A stretch of 64,000 nt of DNA from Salinirussus salinus (GTDB taxonomy: Archaea; Halobacteriota; Halobacteria; Halobacteriales; Haloarculaceae), in assembly GCF_009831455.1 (NCBI RefSeq), contig NZ_WOWO01000001.1, positions 434,001 to 498,000 of the forward strand. Direction: 5' to 3'. The notes beneath the pieces were generated by a model. That model ran no database searches, was not told the DNA's origin, and was given only the letters and a program-made list of their open reading frames with translations. Position numbers and translations under genes: made by a program. Below, one piece after another: positions 42,778-51,478 of this stretch. Positions within the stretch are counted from its first letter, which is position 1, and every line of letters begins with the position of its first letter.

Positions 42778-42807
42778 CAGACACGTACGGATCGGCAGAG
42801 CTCACCG

Positions 42808-43083
42808 ATGTACGACCTGACAGGCTTCCAGCGCGACCTGCTGTACGTCATCGCCGGGAAGGAGGAGCCCCACGGGCTGGCGATCAAGGACGAACTCGAG
42901 GAGTACTACGAGAAGGAGATCCACCACGGGCGGCTGTATCCCAACCTCGACACGCTGGTCGACAAGGGGCTCGTGGAGAAGGGCCAGCGCGACCGACGAA
43001 CCAACTTCTACAGCCTGACGCGCCGGGGCACCCGCGAGATCGAGGCCCGCCGCGAGTGGGAAGACCAGTACGTCGAGATGTAG
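42808..43083 (+). CDS. PadR-family winged-helix transcriptional regulator
   Basis: A 91-residue DNA-binding protein. FQRDLLYVIAGKEEPHGLAIKDELEEYY and the recognition element GRLYPNLDTLVDKGLVEKG are typical of small haloarchaeal PadR/PhiH1-like repressors with YSLTRRGTREIEAR as the wing. Effector and targets are unknown; the adjacent small membrane-protein genes downstream are candidates. Confidence 0.9.
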   Translation: MYDLTGFQRDLLYVIAGKEEPHGLAIKDELEEYYEKEIHHGRLYPNLDTLVDKGLVEKGQRDRRTNFYSLTRRGTREIEARREWEDQYVEM

Positions 43084-43141
43084 TCCCGGCGGTGTCGTGG
43101 ACTCCCTGTGGCTCCCGTTTCCCTCCACCCGTCCCCCACCG

Positions 43142-43381
43142 ATGGACAGCCGCCTGCTGACCGCTGCCGTCGGCGTCGCCGCGAGCCTGCTCGTCAGCGC
43201 CCTCGCCTGGGTCGCCCTCGACACCCTCTTTCTGTTCTTTTTCGTCCCGTTCGTCCCCTTCCTGTTCCGACGCGGTGCCGACCGCACCGAGCCGACGGTC
43301 CGGCACTGCCCGGTCTGTGACTACCGGACGACCGACGACCGTCACGAGTACTGCCCCCGGGACGGCCACCGCCTGGAGTGA
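43142..43381 (+). CDS. Small membrane protein with C-terminal zinc ribbon
   Basis: A 79-residue protein. A strongly hydrophobic N-terminal segment (two helices, to about residue 41, LFLFFFVPFVPFLF) is followed by a cytosolic zinc ribbon, HCPVCDYRT...YCPRDGH, with CPxC and CPxDGH ligands. ATG 43142 was chosen; GTG 43097 would add a Pro-rich tail and lacks a promoter. The plan is common in haloarchaea; the function is unknown. Confidence 0.75.
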   Translation: MDSRLLTAAVGVAASLLVSALAWVALDTLFLFFFVPFVPFLFRRGADRTEPTVRHCPVCDYRTTDDRHEYCPRDGHRLE

Positions 43382-43450
43382 GGTCCCGGGACCGCTACTC
43401 CGGCCCGGAAACCGGTGGATACATTTTCCAGGCGTCCGCGCCCGGTTTCA

Positions 43451-43687
43451 ATGGGAGTCGAACAGCTACTCATCGACTTTCTGCTCGGACCGCTCTCGCT
43501 GATCGACGTCGTTCTCAATCTCGGGGCTCTCGTCAACGAGATCGAGTTCACGCTGCGCCTGTTCGAGGTCGGACAGGGGGGGAGGTTTTTCGACGCGCTG
43601 ATCAACGGCCGAACCTTCATCGGCAAGGCTATCACGGGTTTCTTCGGGACGATGTTCTGGCTGGGCGTGCTGGGCTCGGCCGCCTGA
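43451..43687 (+). CDS. Small haloarchaeal membrane-associated protein
   Basis: A 78-residue protein with hydrophobic stretches FLLGPLSLIDVVLNLGALVN and FIGKAITGFFGTMFWLGVLG. No known domain. ATG 43451 was chosen from the TATA-like gatacattttcc at about 43411-43422; the upstream in-frame codons lie within that promoter. Confidence 0.6.
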   Translation: MGVEQLLIDFLLGPLSLIDVVLNLGALVNEIEFTLRLFEVGQGGRFFDALINGRTFIGKAITGFFGTMFWLGVLGSAA

Positions 43688-43716
43688 GCGGGTCCGGGTC
43701 GCGCCGACGCCGCCGG

Positions 43717-43760
43717 ATCCGTGCCGCGGGCATCCGTGCCGCGGGAATCCGTGCCGCGGG
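43717..43760. repeat. Three tandem copies of a 14-mer
   Basis: The unit atccgtgccgcggg occurs at 43717-43730, 43732-43745 and 43747-43760, period 15, in the gap between two convergent small genes. It contains the palindrome ccgcgg. Confidence 0.9.
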
Positions 43761-43778
43761 GATTCCCTGGTCGCCGGC

Positions 43779-44102
43779 TCAGAACTGGTAGCGGCGGTCG
43801 TCGTTTTGCCCCTGCTGGGGAAAACTCGCCCCCATCTCGTCGAAGGTCATTCCGGAGAGGTATTCGTCGTAGGTGACGTCGTAGCCGCTCCGGAGGTGGA
43901 AATCGAGCGTGCCGGTCTCGACGGCGGTCTGGAAGAGCATGTGGACCGCCCGCCGAACCAGCTCGTCGGGGTCTTCGGGCTCCATGGCGGCGACGAGCAT
44001 CGCCAGCTCGTTGCGGGTCTCGCGGTCCAGGTCCACCGGTAGCTCCTCGCCCAGGTCGCCGTACGTCGACTCGATATCCCCGGTCAGCTCCTCGAGGCTC
44101 AT
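43779..44102 (-). CDS. Acidic hypothetical protein
   Basis: A 107-residue soluble, acidic protein (MSLEELTGDIESTYGDLGEELPVDL...). It is helical with no cofactor motif or membrane segment and ends in a polar tail, QQGQNDDRRYQF. ATG 44102 was chosen as the start of the conserved-looking part. It stands 68 bases downstream of another acidic hypothetical gene on the same strand. No family is recognised. Confidence 0.65.
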   Translation of the reverse strand: MSLEELTGDIESTYGDLGEELPVDLDRETRNELAMLVAAMEPEDPDELVRRAVHMLFQTAVETGTLDFHLRSGYDVTYDEYLSGMTFDEMGASFPQQGQNDDRRYQF

Positions 44103-44170
44103 ACCCCGGACACGGCGACCCCGCCGGAAACCCCTTTCGGGCTTGACGCACCCTCGGTCCACAGAGTCGC

Positions 44171-44626
44171 TCAGAAGTCCGGCAGGTCGTCGGGGGCCTC
44201 GTAGTCTGTCTCCCAGTCGATGTAGTCGGCCTTGAGCACGTCACACACCACCTGGCCGAGTTCGGTCAGGCCGGCGTTGATCGCCGAGACGGTCCCCCAG
44301 GAGTCGATGTCGGGGTGGATCTCCCGTTCCTTCCAGTCTTCCGGCAGGCCGGGGGCGTGATATCCCACCCGGTCGGCGTGGGAATCCCAGAAGAAATCGA
44401 AGCGCCCGAGCAGGTCCAGGTCGCGCACGACCGCGAAATCCTCCTCGGTCATGCCCGTGTCGGCGGCCCATTCGGCGAACGCTTCCTCCCAGGCCCCCTC
44501 ACGGAGGAAGGACTCGATCTCCTCGCGTCGGTAGTCGGTGTCGCCGACGACCTCCGCGTCCTCGTACTCGTTGGGGTCCATCGCCTCCAGCTCCGGCGGG
44601 TCGGGCACTGCGACGTCGAGGGCCAT
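44171..44626 (-). CDS. Acidic hypothetical protein
   Basis: A 151-residue soluble protein rich in Asp/Glu and Trp (NEYEDAEVVGDTDYRREEIES, FDFFWDSHADRVGYHAPGLP). The Trp-rich middle and conserved-looking HAPGLPEDW suggest a folded domain, but I do not know the family. It is likely co-oriented with, and upstream of, the gene at 43779-44102, and reads divergently from the TraB gene. Confidence 0.7.
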   Translation of the reverse strand: MALDVAVPDPPELEAMDPNEYEDAEVVGDTDYRREEIESFLREGAWEEAFAEWAADTGMTEEDFAVVRDLDLLGRFDFFWDSHADRVGYHAPGLPEDWKEREIHPDIDSWGTVSAINAGLTELGQVVCDVLKADYIDWETDYEAPDDLPDF

Positions 44627-44709
44627 ACCGGAGTCACGGCGGCCACGACTAAGTCCCTTCGGCGGCCGATGCCGTTACGTGTAAACCCGCCGGCCCGCTA
44701 CACCGGGCA

Positions 44710-46362
44710 ATGACAGACAGCGGGCCGGACGGCGACCCGGCCGACGGGTCGTCCGGCGGGCCGGTCGACGACGGGAACGCCGCTGGCGGGCCGCCCGGAA
44801 ACACCGCCGGGACCGGCGACGTCGAGGTCGTCGACCCCGCGTCGCCGATGCGGCCGCCCGGCGACGGGAAGGGGTCGGTGACGGTCGTCGGCACCGCCCA
44901 CGTCTCCGAGGAGAGCGTCCGGGAGGTCGAGGAGACCATCGATCGCGAGCGGCCGGACGTCGTCGCAGTGGAACTCGACGAGTCCCGCTACCGCCGGCTG
45001 AAAGGCGGCGAGCCCGACGACATCGACCCGAAAGACCTCATCCGCGGCCGGACCGTCTTCCAGTTCATCGCCTACTGGCTGCTCTCCTACATCCAGGCGA
45101 AACTCGGCGAGCGCTTCGACGTCGAGCCCGGCGCGGACATGATGGCCGCCGTCGACACCGCCGAGCGGCTGGGGCTGGGGGTCGCGCTCGTCGACCGCGA
45201 CATCCAGCTGACCGTCAGGCGGTTCTGGTCACGACTGCGCTTTCGCGAGAAGGCCGGCCTGTTCGCGACCCTCCTGGTCGGCACTGTCGGCCCCGTCACC
45301 GCCGGGCTGGGTGTCGGGTTCGCGGTCGGGACCTTCCTCGCACTCCCCGCGGAGATCCTGGCCGGGCCGCTGCTCGTTCCGCCGCTGAGTGTCGGCGTTC
45401 CGGTGGTCGGCGGGCTCGTCGGACTGGGCGCGACCGTCGTCGACCTGTTGCTGGTCGCCGGCGTGGTCGCCGCCGTCGTCGGGGTTCCGCTGGTGCTCGT
45501 CTTCTCTGCGCTCGGCGACACGGGCACCGACTACGGCGAACTGGAGATGGAGGAGCTGACCGACACTGATGTGGTGTCGGCGATGATGGAGGAGTTCCGG
45601 CGGCTCTCGCCGGGCGGGGCGGAGGCGCTGATCGACGAACGGGACGCCTACATCGCCCACCGACTGGTGGCGCTCCGGGAGGCCGGCTACCACGTGGTGG
45701 CCGTGGTCGGGGCGGGTCACCGCGAGGGGATCGAGGGGTATCTCGCGAACCCGGAGACGCTGCCGCCGGCGGCGTCGCTGACCGGGGAACCGTCCTCCTC
45801 GCGGTGGAAGAGCGCCCTCTACACCGCCGTCGGCTCGCTGTTCACGCTCGGCTTTCTGGCCTTTTTCGTCCTGCTCGCCATCGCCGGCGTCCGCCAGGGG
45901 TACCTGCTCACCCTCTTTGGCGTGTGGTTTCTGGTCAACGGTATCGTCGCCGCGGGGCTGGCGCTGGCTGCGGGTGCCCACTGGCCGAGCGCGGCCGTGG
46001 GCGGGGCGGTCGCGTGGCTCACGAGCGTCAACCCCCTGCTCGCGCCGGGGTGGTTCGCCGGCTACGTCGAACTCCGATACCTGGACATCAGCGTCGGCGA
46101 CATCGGCCGGCTCAACGACCTGCTGGCCGACGAGGAGAAGCCGCTGGCCGACCTGTTCCGGTCGATGAAGCAGGTCCCCCTCTTCCGGCTCATCCTCGTC
46201 GTCGCGATGACCAACATCGGTAGCTTCGTGGCGAGCATCCTCTTTGCCACCGTCCTCCTCCCCTACCTCTCGGCCGACATCGGCGGGCTCGACGCGCTGG
46301 CCGGGCTGATGATAGAGGGGGCCCAGCGCAGCGCCGAGGCCATCTGGGGGGCGCTGACGTGA
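44710..46362 (+). CDS. TraB/PrgY/GumN-family membrane protein
   Basis: A 550-residue protein. After a Gly/Asp-rich, probably disordered N-terminus (1-55) comes the TraB domain with GTAHVSEESV, VAVELDESRYRRL and the distal VVGAGHREGI, residues thought to form a metal-dependent active site. Helices interrupt the domain (about 180-260) and four to five helices follow in the C-terminal half. Bacterial TraB/PrgY proteins degrade or block pheromone peptides; archaeal roles are unknown. It overlaps the next, protease-like gene by four bases (GTGA). Confidence 0.9.
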   Translation: MTDSGPDGDPADGSSGGPVDDGNAAGGPPGNTAGTGDVEVVDPASPMRPPGDGKGSVTVVGTAHVSEESVREVEETIDRERPDVVAVELDESRYRRLKGGEPDDIDPKDLIRGRTVFQFIAYWLLSYIQAKLGERFDVEPGADMMAAVDTAERLGLGVALVDRDIQLTVRRFWSRLRFREKAGLFATLLVGTVGPVTAGLGVGFAVGTFLALPAEILAGPLLVPPLSVGVPVVGGLVGLGATVVDLLLVAGVVAAVVGVPLVLVFSALGDTGTDYGELEMEELTDTDVVSAMMEEFRRLSPGGAEALIDERDAYIAHRLVALREAGYHVVAVVGAGHREGIEGYLANPETLPPAASLTGEPSSSRWKSALYTAVGSLFTLGFLAFFVLLAIAGVRQGYLLTLFGVWFLVNGIVAAGLALAAGAHWPSAAVGGAVAWLTSVNPLLAPGWFAGYVELRYLDISVGDIGRLNDLLADEEKPLADLFRSMKQVPLFRLILVVAMTNIGSFVASILFATVLLPYLSADIGGLDALAGLMIEGAQRSAEAIWGALT

Positions 46363-47003
46363 CCCGCGACGGCGCGGCCCGCATCCGCTTCTCGCGGCGT
46401 GAACTCCGGGATTTCGCCGCCGCCTGGCTCGCGCTGACCGTCGCCTTCGCGCTCTTTTTCAACCGCGGGCTGCTCCGCGGGCTGCTCGCCGGCTTCGTCC
46501 AGCCGGACGTGCTCCTCCGGATCGCCGCCGAGAGCCTGGTCGTCGTCGGCACCGGCTTCCTGTTGCACGAACTCGCCCACAAGGTGGCCGCGGTCCGCTT
46601 CGGCCAGGCCGCCGAGTTCCGTGCCGACTACAGCATGCTCGGGCTGGCGGTGGTCTCGGCGCTGGCGGGCTTCCTGTTCGCCGCGCCCGGTGCCGTCCAC
46701 CACCGCGGCCGCATCACCCCCCGGGAGAACGGCCTCATCGCACTTGCCGGTCCCGCGGTCAACGCGATTCTCGCCGCCGGGTTCCTGGCGGTCGCCCTCC
46801 TCGCCGACGGGCTCGTCGGTGCCGTCGGGAACCTCGGCTTCGTCGTCAACATCCTGCTCGCGGGGTTCAACATGATCCCCTTCGGCCCCCTGGACGGGCG
46901 GACGGTCCTCGACTGGAGCACGCCGGTCTTCGCAGTCAGTTTCGCGCTCACTGCCGGCGTGGCGGCGGTCGTCCTGTTCGGACCGCTCCTCCCGGCCCTG
47001 TAG
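46359..47003 (+). CDS. Site-2-protease-like (M50) membrane metalloprotease
   Basis: A 214-residue membrane protein with the zinc motif HELAHK (about residues 69-74) in a helix. The second M50-type motif appears as FNMIPFGPLDGRTVL (about 168-182), where Asp supplies the third ligand. It has five to six helices. It is the minimal core of the S2P family that cleaves within membranes. GTG 46359 overlaps the TraB stop, so the pair should be co-translated. Confidence 0.88.
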   Translation: MTRDGAARIRFSRRELRDFAAAWLALTVAFALFFNRGLLRGLLAGFVQPDVLLRIAAESLVVVGTGFLLHELAHKVAAVRFGQAAEFRADYSMLGLAVVSALAGFLFAAPGAVHHRGRITPRENGLIALAGPAVNAILAAGFLAVALLADGLVGAVGNLGFVVNILLAGFNMIPFGPLDGRTVLDWSTPVFAVSFALTAGVAAVVLFGPLLPAL

Positions 47004-47088
47004 CTATCGTAGGTCTTGAAGCATTTACACACCGACCACACTGCAGTCGTGCGGTCGAGTGTGCAATGGCTTTCAAGACCTACGATAG
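47004..47088. repeat. 85-bp near-palindrome
   Basis: A perfect 17-bp outer arm ctatcgtaggtcttgaa (47004-47020) faces ttcaagacctacgatag (47072-47088). The inner 50 bp are an imperfect palindrome centred near ctgcag (47041-47046). It begins directly after the stop codon of the M50-like gene and could act as a terminator, or be a tiny non-autonomous mobile element. Confidence 0.8.
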
Positions 47089-47266
47089 GCCCGGCCGGAC
47101 CTGCCGCTCGAACGACCCGACGCTTCCGGCTGAAGGGAACTCTTACGCGGGCGGCAGCCAGCCGGTAGGGCCGGCGTAATCCGGCCACCCGGAGTGAAAT
47201 GTCTTGTGGCCGTCAGGGTGATCGGCCCTCCGTATGCGGGTTCCGTGGTGGAAAAGAGAGAGAAAG

Positions 47267-47276
47267 TATTTATAAC
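47267..47276 (+). promoter_or_regulatory. TATA box of the lipoprotein gene at 47296
   Basis: The sequence tatttataac centres 25 bases before ATG 47296 and decides that start over the longer in-frame ORF. Confidence 0.65.
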
Positions 47277-47295
47277 TCCCTTTGCAATTAGCTGT

Positions 47296-48375
47296 ATGGA
47301 AACCAACAGACGTGCAGTCCTGAAGGCCAGCGGCATCGCTGCGCTGATGGGTTCGACCGGACTCGCGGGCTGTTCCGGCGGGCTCCTCGGCGGCGGCAAC
47401 GGTTCCGCTGACTCCGGCCCCGCGACCTGGCAGTACGACCCGTCGGTGCTCGGCGAGTCGCCGAACGTCTTCTTCGGGTCGATGGACTACGCCACTATCT
47501 ACGAGAACCGCGAGTTCTTCCCCGAGGACACGCGCAACAGCCTCGAACAGACCGACTCCAGCACGCCGGTCAATCCCGAGGACATCGACTTCCTGTCCGG
47601 CGTCGGCGGCGGGAGCGTCTCGATGATGGACAACTCCGGGAGCGGCGCCGGCTCGGTCGCGGTCGTCGGTTCCTTCGACCGGGACGCGATCGCCGACGAG
47701 ATCGAGAGCCAGCCGGACTCGAGCCAGGTCGGCGAGTACGAGGGGTACACCCTCTACGAGAGCACCACGGTGGGCCAGCAGATGGGTCCGGACGCCTCGG
47801 GGTCGGCCACGGTCGGTGTGGGCGACGGGGCGCTCGTCGCCGGCTTCGCCTTCGCCTCGGGCACGTCGACGAGTTCCTCCGGCCGGGATGCCGTCGAGAC
47901 GGCCATCGACTCCAGCAACGGCAACGCCGACCGCCTGCGCGGGAACAACGAGTACGCCACGACCGTCGCGGACAACGTCGGGGACGCGACCGCCCGCTTC
48001 GGCGGGGTCGGCGACCCCGACCTGATCGACCAGTACTCCGCCATGGCGGACTCCCAGACCCGGACCTACGTCGACGGGATGCGCGCCGGCGGGTTCGGGA
48101 TGGCGCTCGAGGGCGAGACGACCACGTTCACCGTCGTCATCGCCTACGAGAGCTCTCAGGCCGCCGGTGACACCGGGCTGACCGACCTCGTCGAGGGGTT
48201 CGGCCCGCAGTTCGAGCAGGAGGAAGGGATCAACAGCGTCGGCGCGGAGCAAAACGACAGCGCGGTCGTCATCACGGTCGAGGGCGACACCCAGACCCTG
48301 CTCCAGCAGGCCAACCAGACCGGCGGGATGGGTGGCGGGGTCGCGTCGATGTCCGCACCCGCGGGCGGCTACTGA
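47296..48375 (+). CDS. Exported lipoprotein of unknown function
   Basis: A 359-residue protein with a Tat-type start (METNRRAVLKASGIAAL) and lipobox LAGC (Cys27), then a Gly/Ser linker and a long extracellular domain. It is low in Cys and rich in Gly/Ser/Asp/Asn, ending GGMGGGVASM. The repeated-looking pair GSVAVVGSFDRDAIADEIES and FGMALEGETTTFTVVIAYE suggests two similar sub-domains. It resembles abundant haloarchaeal surface lipoproteins; no ligand is evident. Confidence 0.8.
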   Translation: METNRRAVLKASGIAALMGSTGLAGCSGGLLGGGNGSADSGPATWQYDPSVLGESPNVFFGSMDYATIYENREFFPEDTRNSLEQTDSSTPVNPEDIDFLSGVGGGSVSMMDNSGSGAGSVAVVGSFDRDAIADEIESQPDSSQVGEYEGYTLYESTTVGQQMGPDASGSATVGVGDGALVAGFAFASGTSTSSSGRDAVETAIDSSNGNADRLRGNNEYATTVADNVGDATARFGGVGDPDLIDQYSAMADSQTRTYVDGMRAGGFGMALEGETTTFTVVIAYESSQAAGDTGLTDLVEGFGPQFEQEEGINSVGAEQNDSAVVITVEGDTQTLLQQANQTGGMGGGVASMSAPAGGY

Positions 48376-48427
48376 CGGCAGCCGGCGACCCGACGGACTT
48401 TTCACCCGGTGGTCGCTCCCCTGGGCT

Positions 48428-49453
48428 ATGAGTGACGACACCGCCGACGGGGACGTCGACGGAACCGAGGGCGGGGAGCCGGAGGGGCTCACCTACGCCG
48501 AGGCGGGCGTCGACATCGCCGACAGCGAGGCCGCAACCGCGGCGCTGGTCGGCGCTGTCGGGGAGTTCGAGGGCGACTACGCCGGCCTCGTCGACATCGG
48601 CGACCGGTACCTCGCGCTGGCGACCGACGGGGTGGGGACGAAGCTGCTCGTCGCGGAGGCGGTCGGCGACTACTCGACGGTCGGGGTCGACTGCATCGCG
48701 ATGAACGTCAACGACCTGGTCGCACAGGGAGTCCGGCCGGTCGCCTTCGTCGACTACCTCGCCGTCGAGGTGCCCGACGACGAGACCGCCGAACAGCTCG
48801 GCGAGGGGCTGGCCCGCGGGGCCGAGCGTGCCGACGTCGCACTGGTCGGGGGCGAAACCGCCGTTCTCCCCGACATCATCGACGGGCTGGACATCGCCGG
48901 CACCGCCGCCGGGCTGGCGCCGGAGGACGGACTCTTCCCCGGCGAGGCCGAGCCCGGCGACGCGCTCGTGGGGTGGCCCTCCTCGGGGATCCACTCCAAC
49001 GGGCTGACGCTCGCTCGCGAGGCGGTCACCCGCGCCCACGAGTACACCGACCCGTTCCCGCCCGACCCGGACCGGACTATCGCCGAGGTGCTGCTGGAAC
49101 CGACCCGCATCTACACGGACCTGCTCGACCCGCTGCGGGCCCACGACGCACACGCGGCCGCCCACGTCACCGGCGGTGGCTGGACGAACCTGACGCGGAT
49201 GGGTCCCCACCGCTACGAGGTGACCGACCCCTTCGACGCCCAGGCCGTCTTCGAGTTCGTTCAGGCGGAGGGCGGCGTGAGCGACGCGGAGATGCACCGC
49301 ACCTTCAACATGGGCACGGGCTTCGTGGCTTCCCTCCCGCCAGCCGAGGCCGATGCGCTGGTGGATGCCGACGGGGAGGCGCGCGTGGTCGGGACCGTAG
49401 AGGAGGCCGAGGAGGGCGGTGTCGTGGAGGTCCGCGGGCTTTCGTTGCGCTGA
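48428..49453 (+). CDS. purM: Phosphoribosylformylglycinamidine cyclo-ligase
   Basis: A 341-residue AIR synthetase, the fifth step of purine synthesis. It has LTYAEAGVDI, LATDGVGTKL, DCIAMNVNDLVAQG, GGETAVLPD, WPSSGIHSNGLTLAR, HVTGGGWTNL and FNMGTGFV in the canonical order of the PurM fold. An extra 20 acidic residues precede the conserved region. ATG 48428 is the best start; earlier in-frame codons lie in the lipoprotein's tail. It uses ATP to close the imidazole ring. Confidence 0.96.
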   Translation: MSDDTADGDVDGTEGGEPEGLTYAEAGVDIADSEAATAALVGAVGEFEGDYAGLVDIGDRYLALATDGVGTKLLVAEAVGDYSTVGVDCIAMNVNDLVAQGVRPVAFVDYLAVEVPDDETAEQLGEGLARGAERADVALVGGETAVLPDIIDGLDIAGTAAGLAPEDGLFPGEAEPGDALVGWPSSGIHSNGLTLAREAVTRAHEYTDPFPPDPDRTIAEVLLEPTRIYTDLLDPLRAHDAHAAAHVTGGGWTNLTRMGPHRYEVTDPFDAQAVFEFVQAEGGVSDAEMHRTFNMGTGFVASLPPAEADALVDADGEARVVGTVEEAEEGGVVEVRGLSLR

Positions 49454-49561
49454 CGGCCCGGCTCGCGTGGCCGATACGGGGGGTACGCTTTTGTGAGCCC
49501 CTCCCGTCGCTGTGACCGACTGGTGGCGGACCGCCGTCCGTCGCCCGGAGCGTGACCGCGC

Positions 49562-50506
49562 GTGCTGGACGAGACCGAGGGGATCGAGACGGTTGACGGG
49601 CCCGCCCGGGACGCCGTCGGCGGACTCGCGGGGGCGCCGACGGTTGTCAGCATCAGCGACATCCACGGCTATCTGGGGGCGGCCCGCAGCGCGCTGTTGA
49701 CTCTCTCGGACCACCCGGACTACGAGCCGGTCGTCGAGCCCGGACCGGACGGACGTCTCCAGTGGGCCGGTAACGACTACGTGCTGGTGTTCAACGGCGA
49801 CCTCGTCGACCGGGGGGCCGACAGCGACCGCGTCGTGGCGACGGTCGCCCGCCTGCTCGCGCAGGCCGGCCCGGAGCGGGTCCGGGTGACCTTCGGCAAC
49901 CACGAGATGGGGGTTCTCACGCCCGACCGCTTCGGCTGGGGCGGGTGGTACTCGGGGAGTCGCTCGGCCGCCGAGCGCCGGGCCTTCGTCGACCGGGTCC
50001 GGGCGGGTCACGTCGTCGCCGCCTACGGGGGGTACCGCGTCACCTACGCCCACGCCGGCCGGCCCGACCCCTACGACCCGGGGGTGCTGAACGACCAGCT
50101 GGTGGCCGCTGCGGGGGACCTCGGCGCCGCCATCGGGACACCCGAGGACCGCGGGGCACAGCTTGCGGCCATCGAGGCCTATCCCGACGTACTCGGCCTG
50201 GGCGGGCGGACCGGCCGCGGCCCCGGCGCGGGCGTCGCGTGGCTCGACTTCGCCCACCTGCCGGCGGACGCACCCCCGCAAGTCGTCGGCCACACGCGCC
50301 ACGACCAGCCCACCCGGAAGGGGACGGTCGTCTGCCAGAACGTCATCCGGAACAACGTCAACTGGGAGGGCGGCGAGGCGGTGGTGGTCGAGACCCCGGA
50401 GTCGCTGGTCGCGCTCGTCCGCGAGGCGGACGGTGGCGTCGGCGTGCAGGAGCTCTCGCTGCCCGGGAGCGGGTCCGGCTCGGACGGCGACTCCGGCGGG
50501 ACGTAG
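49562..50506 (+). CDS. Calcineurin-like metallophosphoesterase
   Basis: A 314-residue phosphoesterase with all metal motifs: SISDIHG, FNGDLVDRG, TFGNHEMG, then YAHAGRP and VVGHTRHD. It belongs to the PPP/bis(5'-nucleosyl)-tetraphosphatase-like class. The start is GTG 49562; the 108-bp gap after purM holds only weak promoter-like sequence. Substrate options are diadenosine tetraphosphate or phosphoproteins. Confidence 0.88.
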   Translation: MLDETEGIETVDGPARDAVGGLAGAPTVVSISDIHGYLGAARSALLTLSDHPDYEPVVEPGPDGRLQWAGNDYVLVFNGDLVDRGADSDRVVATVARLLAQAGPERVRVTFGNHEMGVLTPDRFGWGGWYSGSRSAAERRAFVDRVRAGHVVAAYGGYRVTYAHAGRPDPYDPGVLNDQLVAAAGDLGAAIGTPEDRGAQLAAIEAYPDVLGLGGRTGRGPGAGVAWLDFAHLPADAPPQVVGHTRHDQPTRKGTVVCQNVIRNNVNWEGGEAVVVETPESLVALVREADGGVGVQELSLPGSGSGSDGDSGGT

Positions 50507-50519
50507 CCCGGCCGCGCAG

Positions 50520-51062
50520 TCAGGAGATGTGGCGAGCGACGTCGGCTTCGGTGATGATCCCGACGGTTTCCCCGTCCTCGACGACCAGGACGGCGTCGTT
50601 GTGGTCGAGGTGGCTGTCGACGGCATCGAGCGTCGCGTCGGGCTCGACCGCCGTCATCGACTCGCCCATCACCTCGGCGACGGGGAGGTCACCGACGTTC
50701 TCCTCCGGACGCTGGCGGATGTCCGAGGTGCCGATAAGCCCCTGAGGGGACCCCTCGCGGACCACCGGAACCTGGGAGTACCCCTTCTCGTTCATCAGCT
50801 CGGTGGTCTCGTGGACGGAGTCGTCCGGGGCGACGCTGACGACCGGGGAGTGCATCAGGTCCTGCGCGCGGAGGACACCGCCCTCGGCCTCCTGGAGGGC
50901 GTCGACGATCCGCCGCAGTGTCGAGAGTCGCGGGTCGACGTCGCCGCCCTCGATGCGGGCGATCAGCGGCTGGGAGACGTCGGCCCGGTCCGCGAGCTCG
51001 CTCTGGGTCAGCTCCAGCTCGGTCCGGCGCTCCCGGAGGTCCTCCGGCGTCGGGAGTTCCAT
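50520..51062 (-). CDS. HTH-XRE regulator with two CBS domains
   Basis: A 180-residue protein. It has an N-terminal helix-turn-helix (LTQSELADRADVSQPLIARIEGG) and then two CBS domains (about 65-120 and 125-180: MHSPVVSVAPDDSVHETTELM, MGESMTAVEPDATLDAV) that bind adenine nucleotides or SAM. It is a conserved archaeal pairing that may sense energy or nucleotide state. It is convergent with the phosphoesterase gene. ATG 51062 lies about 25 bases after a TATA-like tttttatat (minus strand, about 51083-51091). Confidence 0.92.
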   Translation of the reverse strand: MELPTPEDLRERRTELELTQSELADRADVSQPLIARIEGGDVDPRLSTLRRIVDALQEAEGGVLRAQDLMHSPVVSVAPDDSVHETTELMNEKGYSQVPVVREGSPQGLIGTSDIRQRPEENVGDLPVAEVMGESMTAVEPDATLDAVDSHLDHNDAVLVVEDGETVGIITEADVARHIS

Positions 51063-51124
51063 GTCTGCAAATGCGCGACAGTAATATAAAAACCCACCGA
51101 CCGGCTCCCTGGCCGGGGAGCGGG

Positions 51125-51478
51125 TTACTCGTCGCCCTCGCCGGTCTCGATGGTGTCGACGACCTTCAGCGGGACGTCCCGGAGCGCGCCGCCGATGTCG
51201 CTTTTCGCGATCCGCTGGGCGTGTTCCTCGCTCTCGGCGTTGAACACGTCCATCTCCAGCACCAGCCCCACCAGCGCGGTGTCGGCGGCGACGAAGGCGG
51301 AGTCGAACGGTTCCCCGCAGGCCGGACAGTCCGTGAAGCCGACCTCGACCTCCACGTAGTCCATCTCCTCCTCGTTGAGCCGCTTGCCGGCCTCGCTGAC
51401 GGCCACGCCGATAGCGTCGTCGATGTCCGAGACGTCGTGAACCAGCCAGGCGGCCTCCAGCACGACCGTGTAATCCAT
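51125..51478 (-). CDS. UPF0212 (DUF555) protein
   Basis: A 117-residue conserved archaeal protein. [29 protein letters not shown] and the zinc-type [26 protein letters not shown] define UPF0212. The function is unknown; it occurs widely in Euryarchaeota. The next gene on the left (HTH-CBS) lies 62 bases downstream on the same strand. Confidence 0.93.
   Translation of the reverse strand: MDYTVVLEAAWLVHDVSDIDDAIGVAVSEAGKRLNEEEMDYVEVEVGFTDCPACGEPFDSAFVAADTALVGLVLEMDVFNAESEEHAQRIAKSDIGGALRDVPLKVVDTIETGEGDE

Larger units (their letters stand above)
42179..42807. other. 629-bp gene-free region with candidate ncRNA and padR promoter
   Basis: No coding frame looks real: the two overlapping frames at 42304-42583 have poor composition and span hairpins. 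Left part: divergent promoter of the zinc-ribbon gene. Middle: TATA-like gtttaag and two stable hairpins (candidate RNA). Right: AT-richer promoter DNA of the PadR-type gene. Confidence 0.6.
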
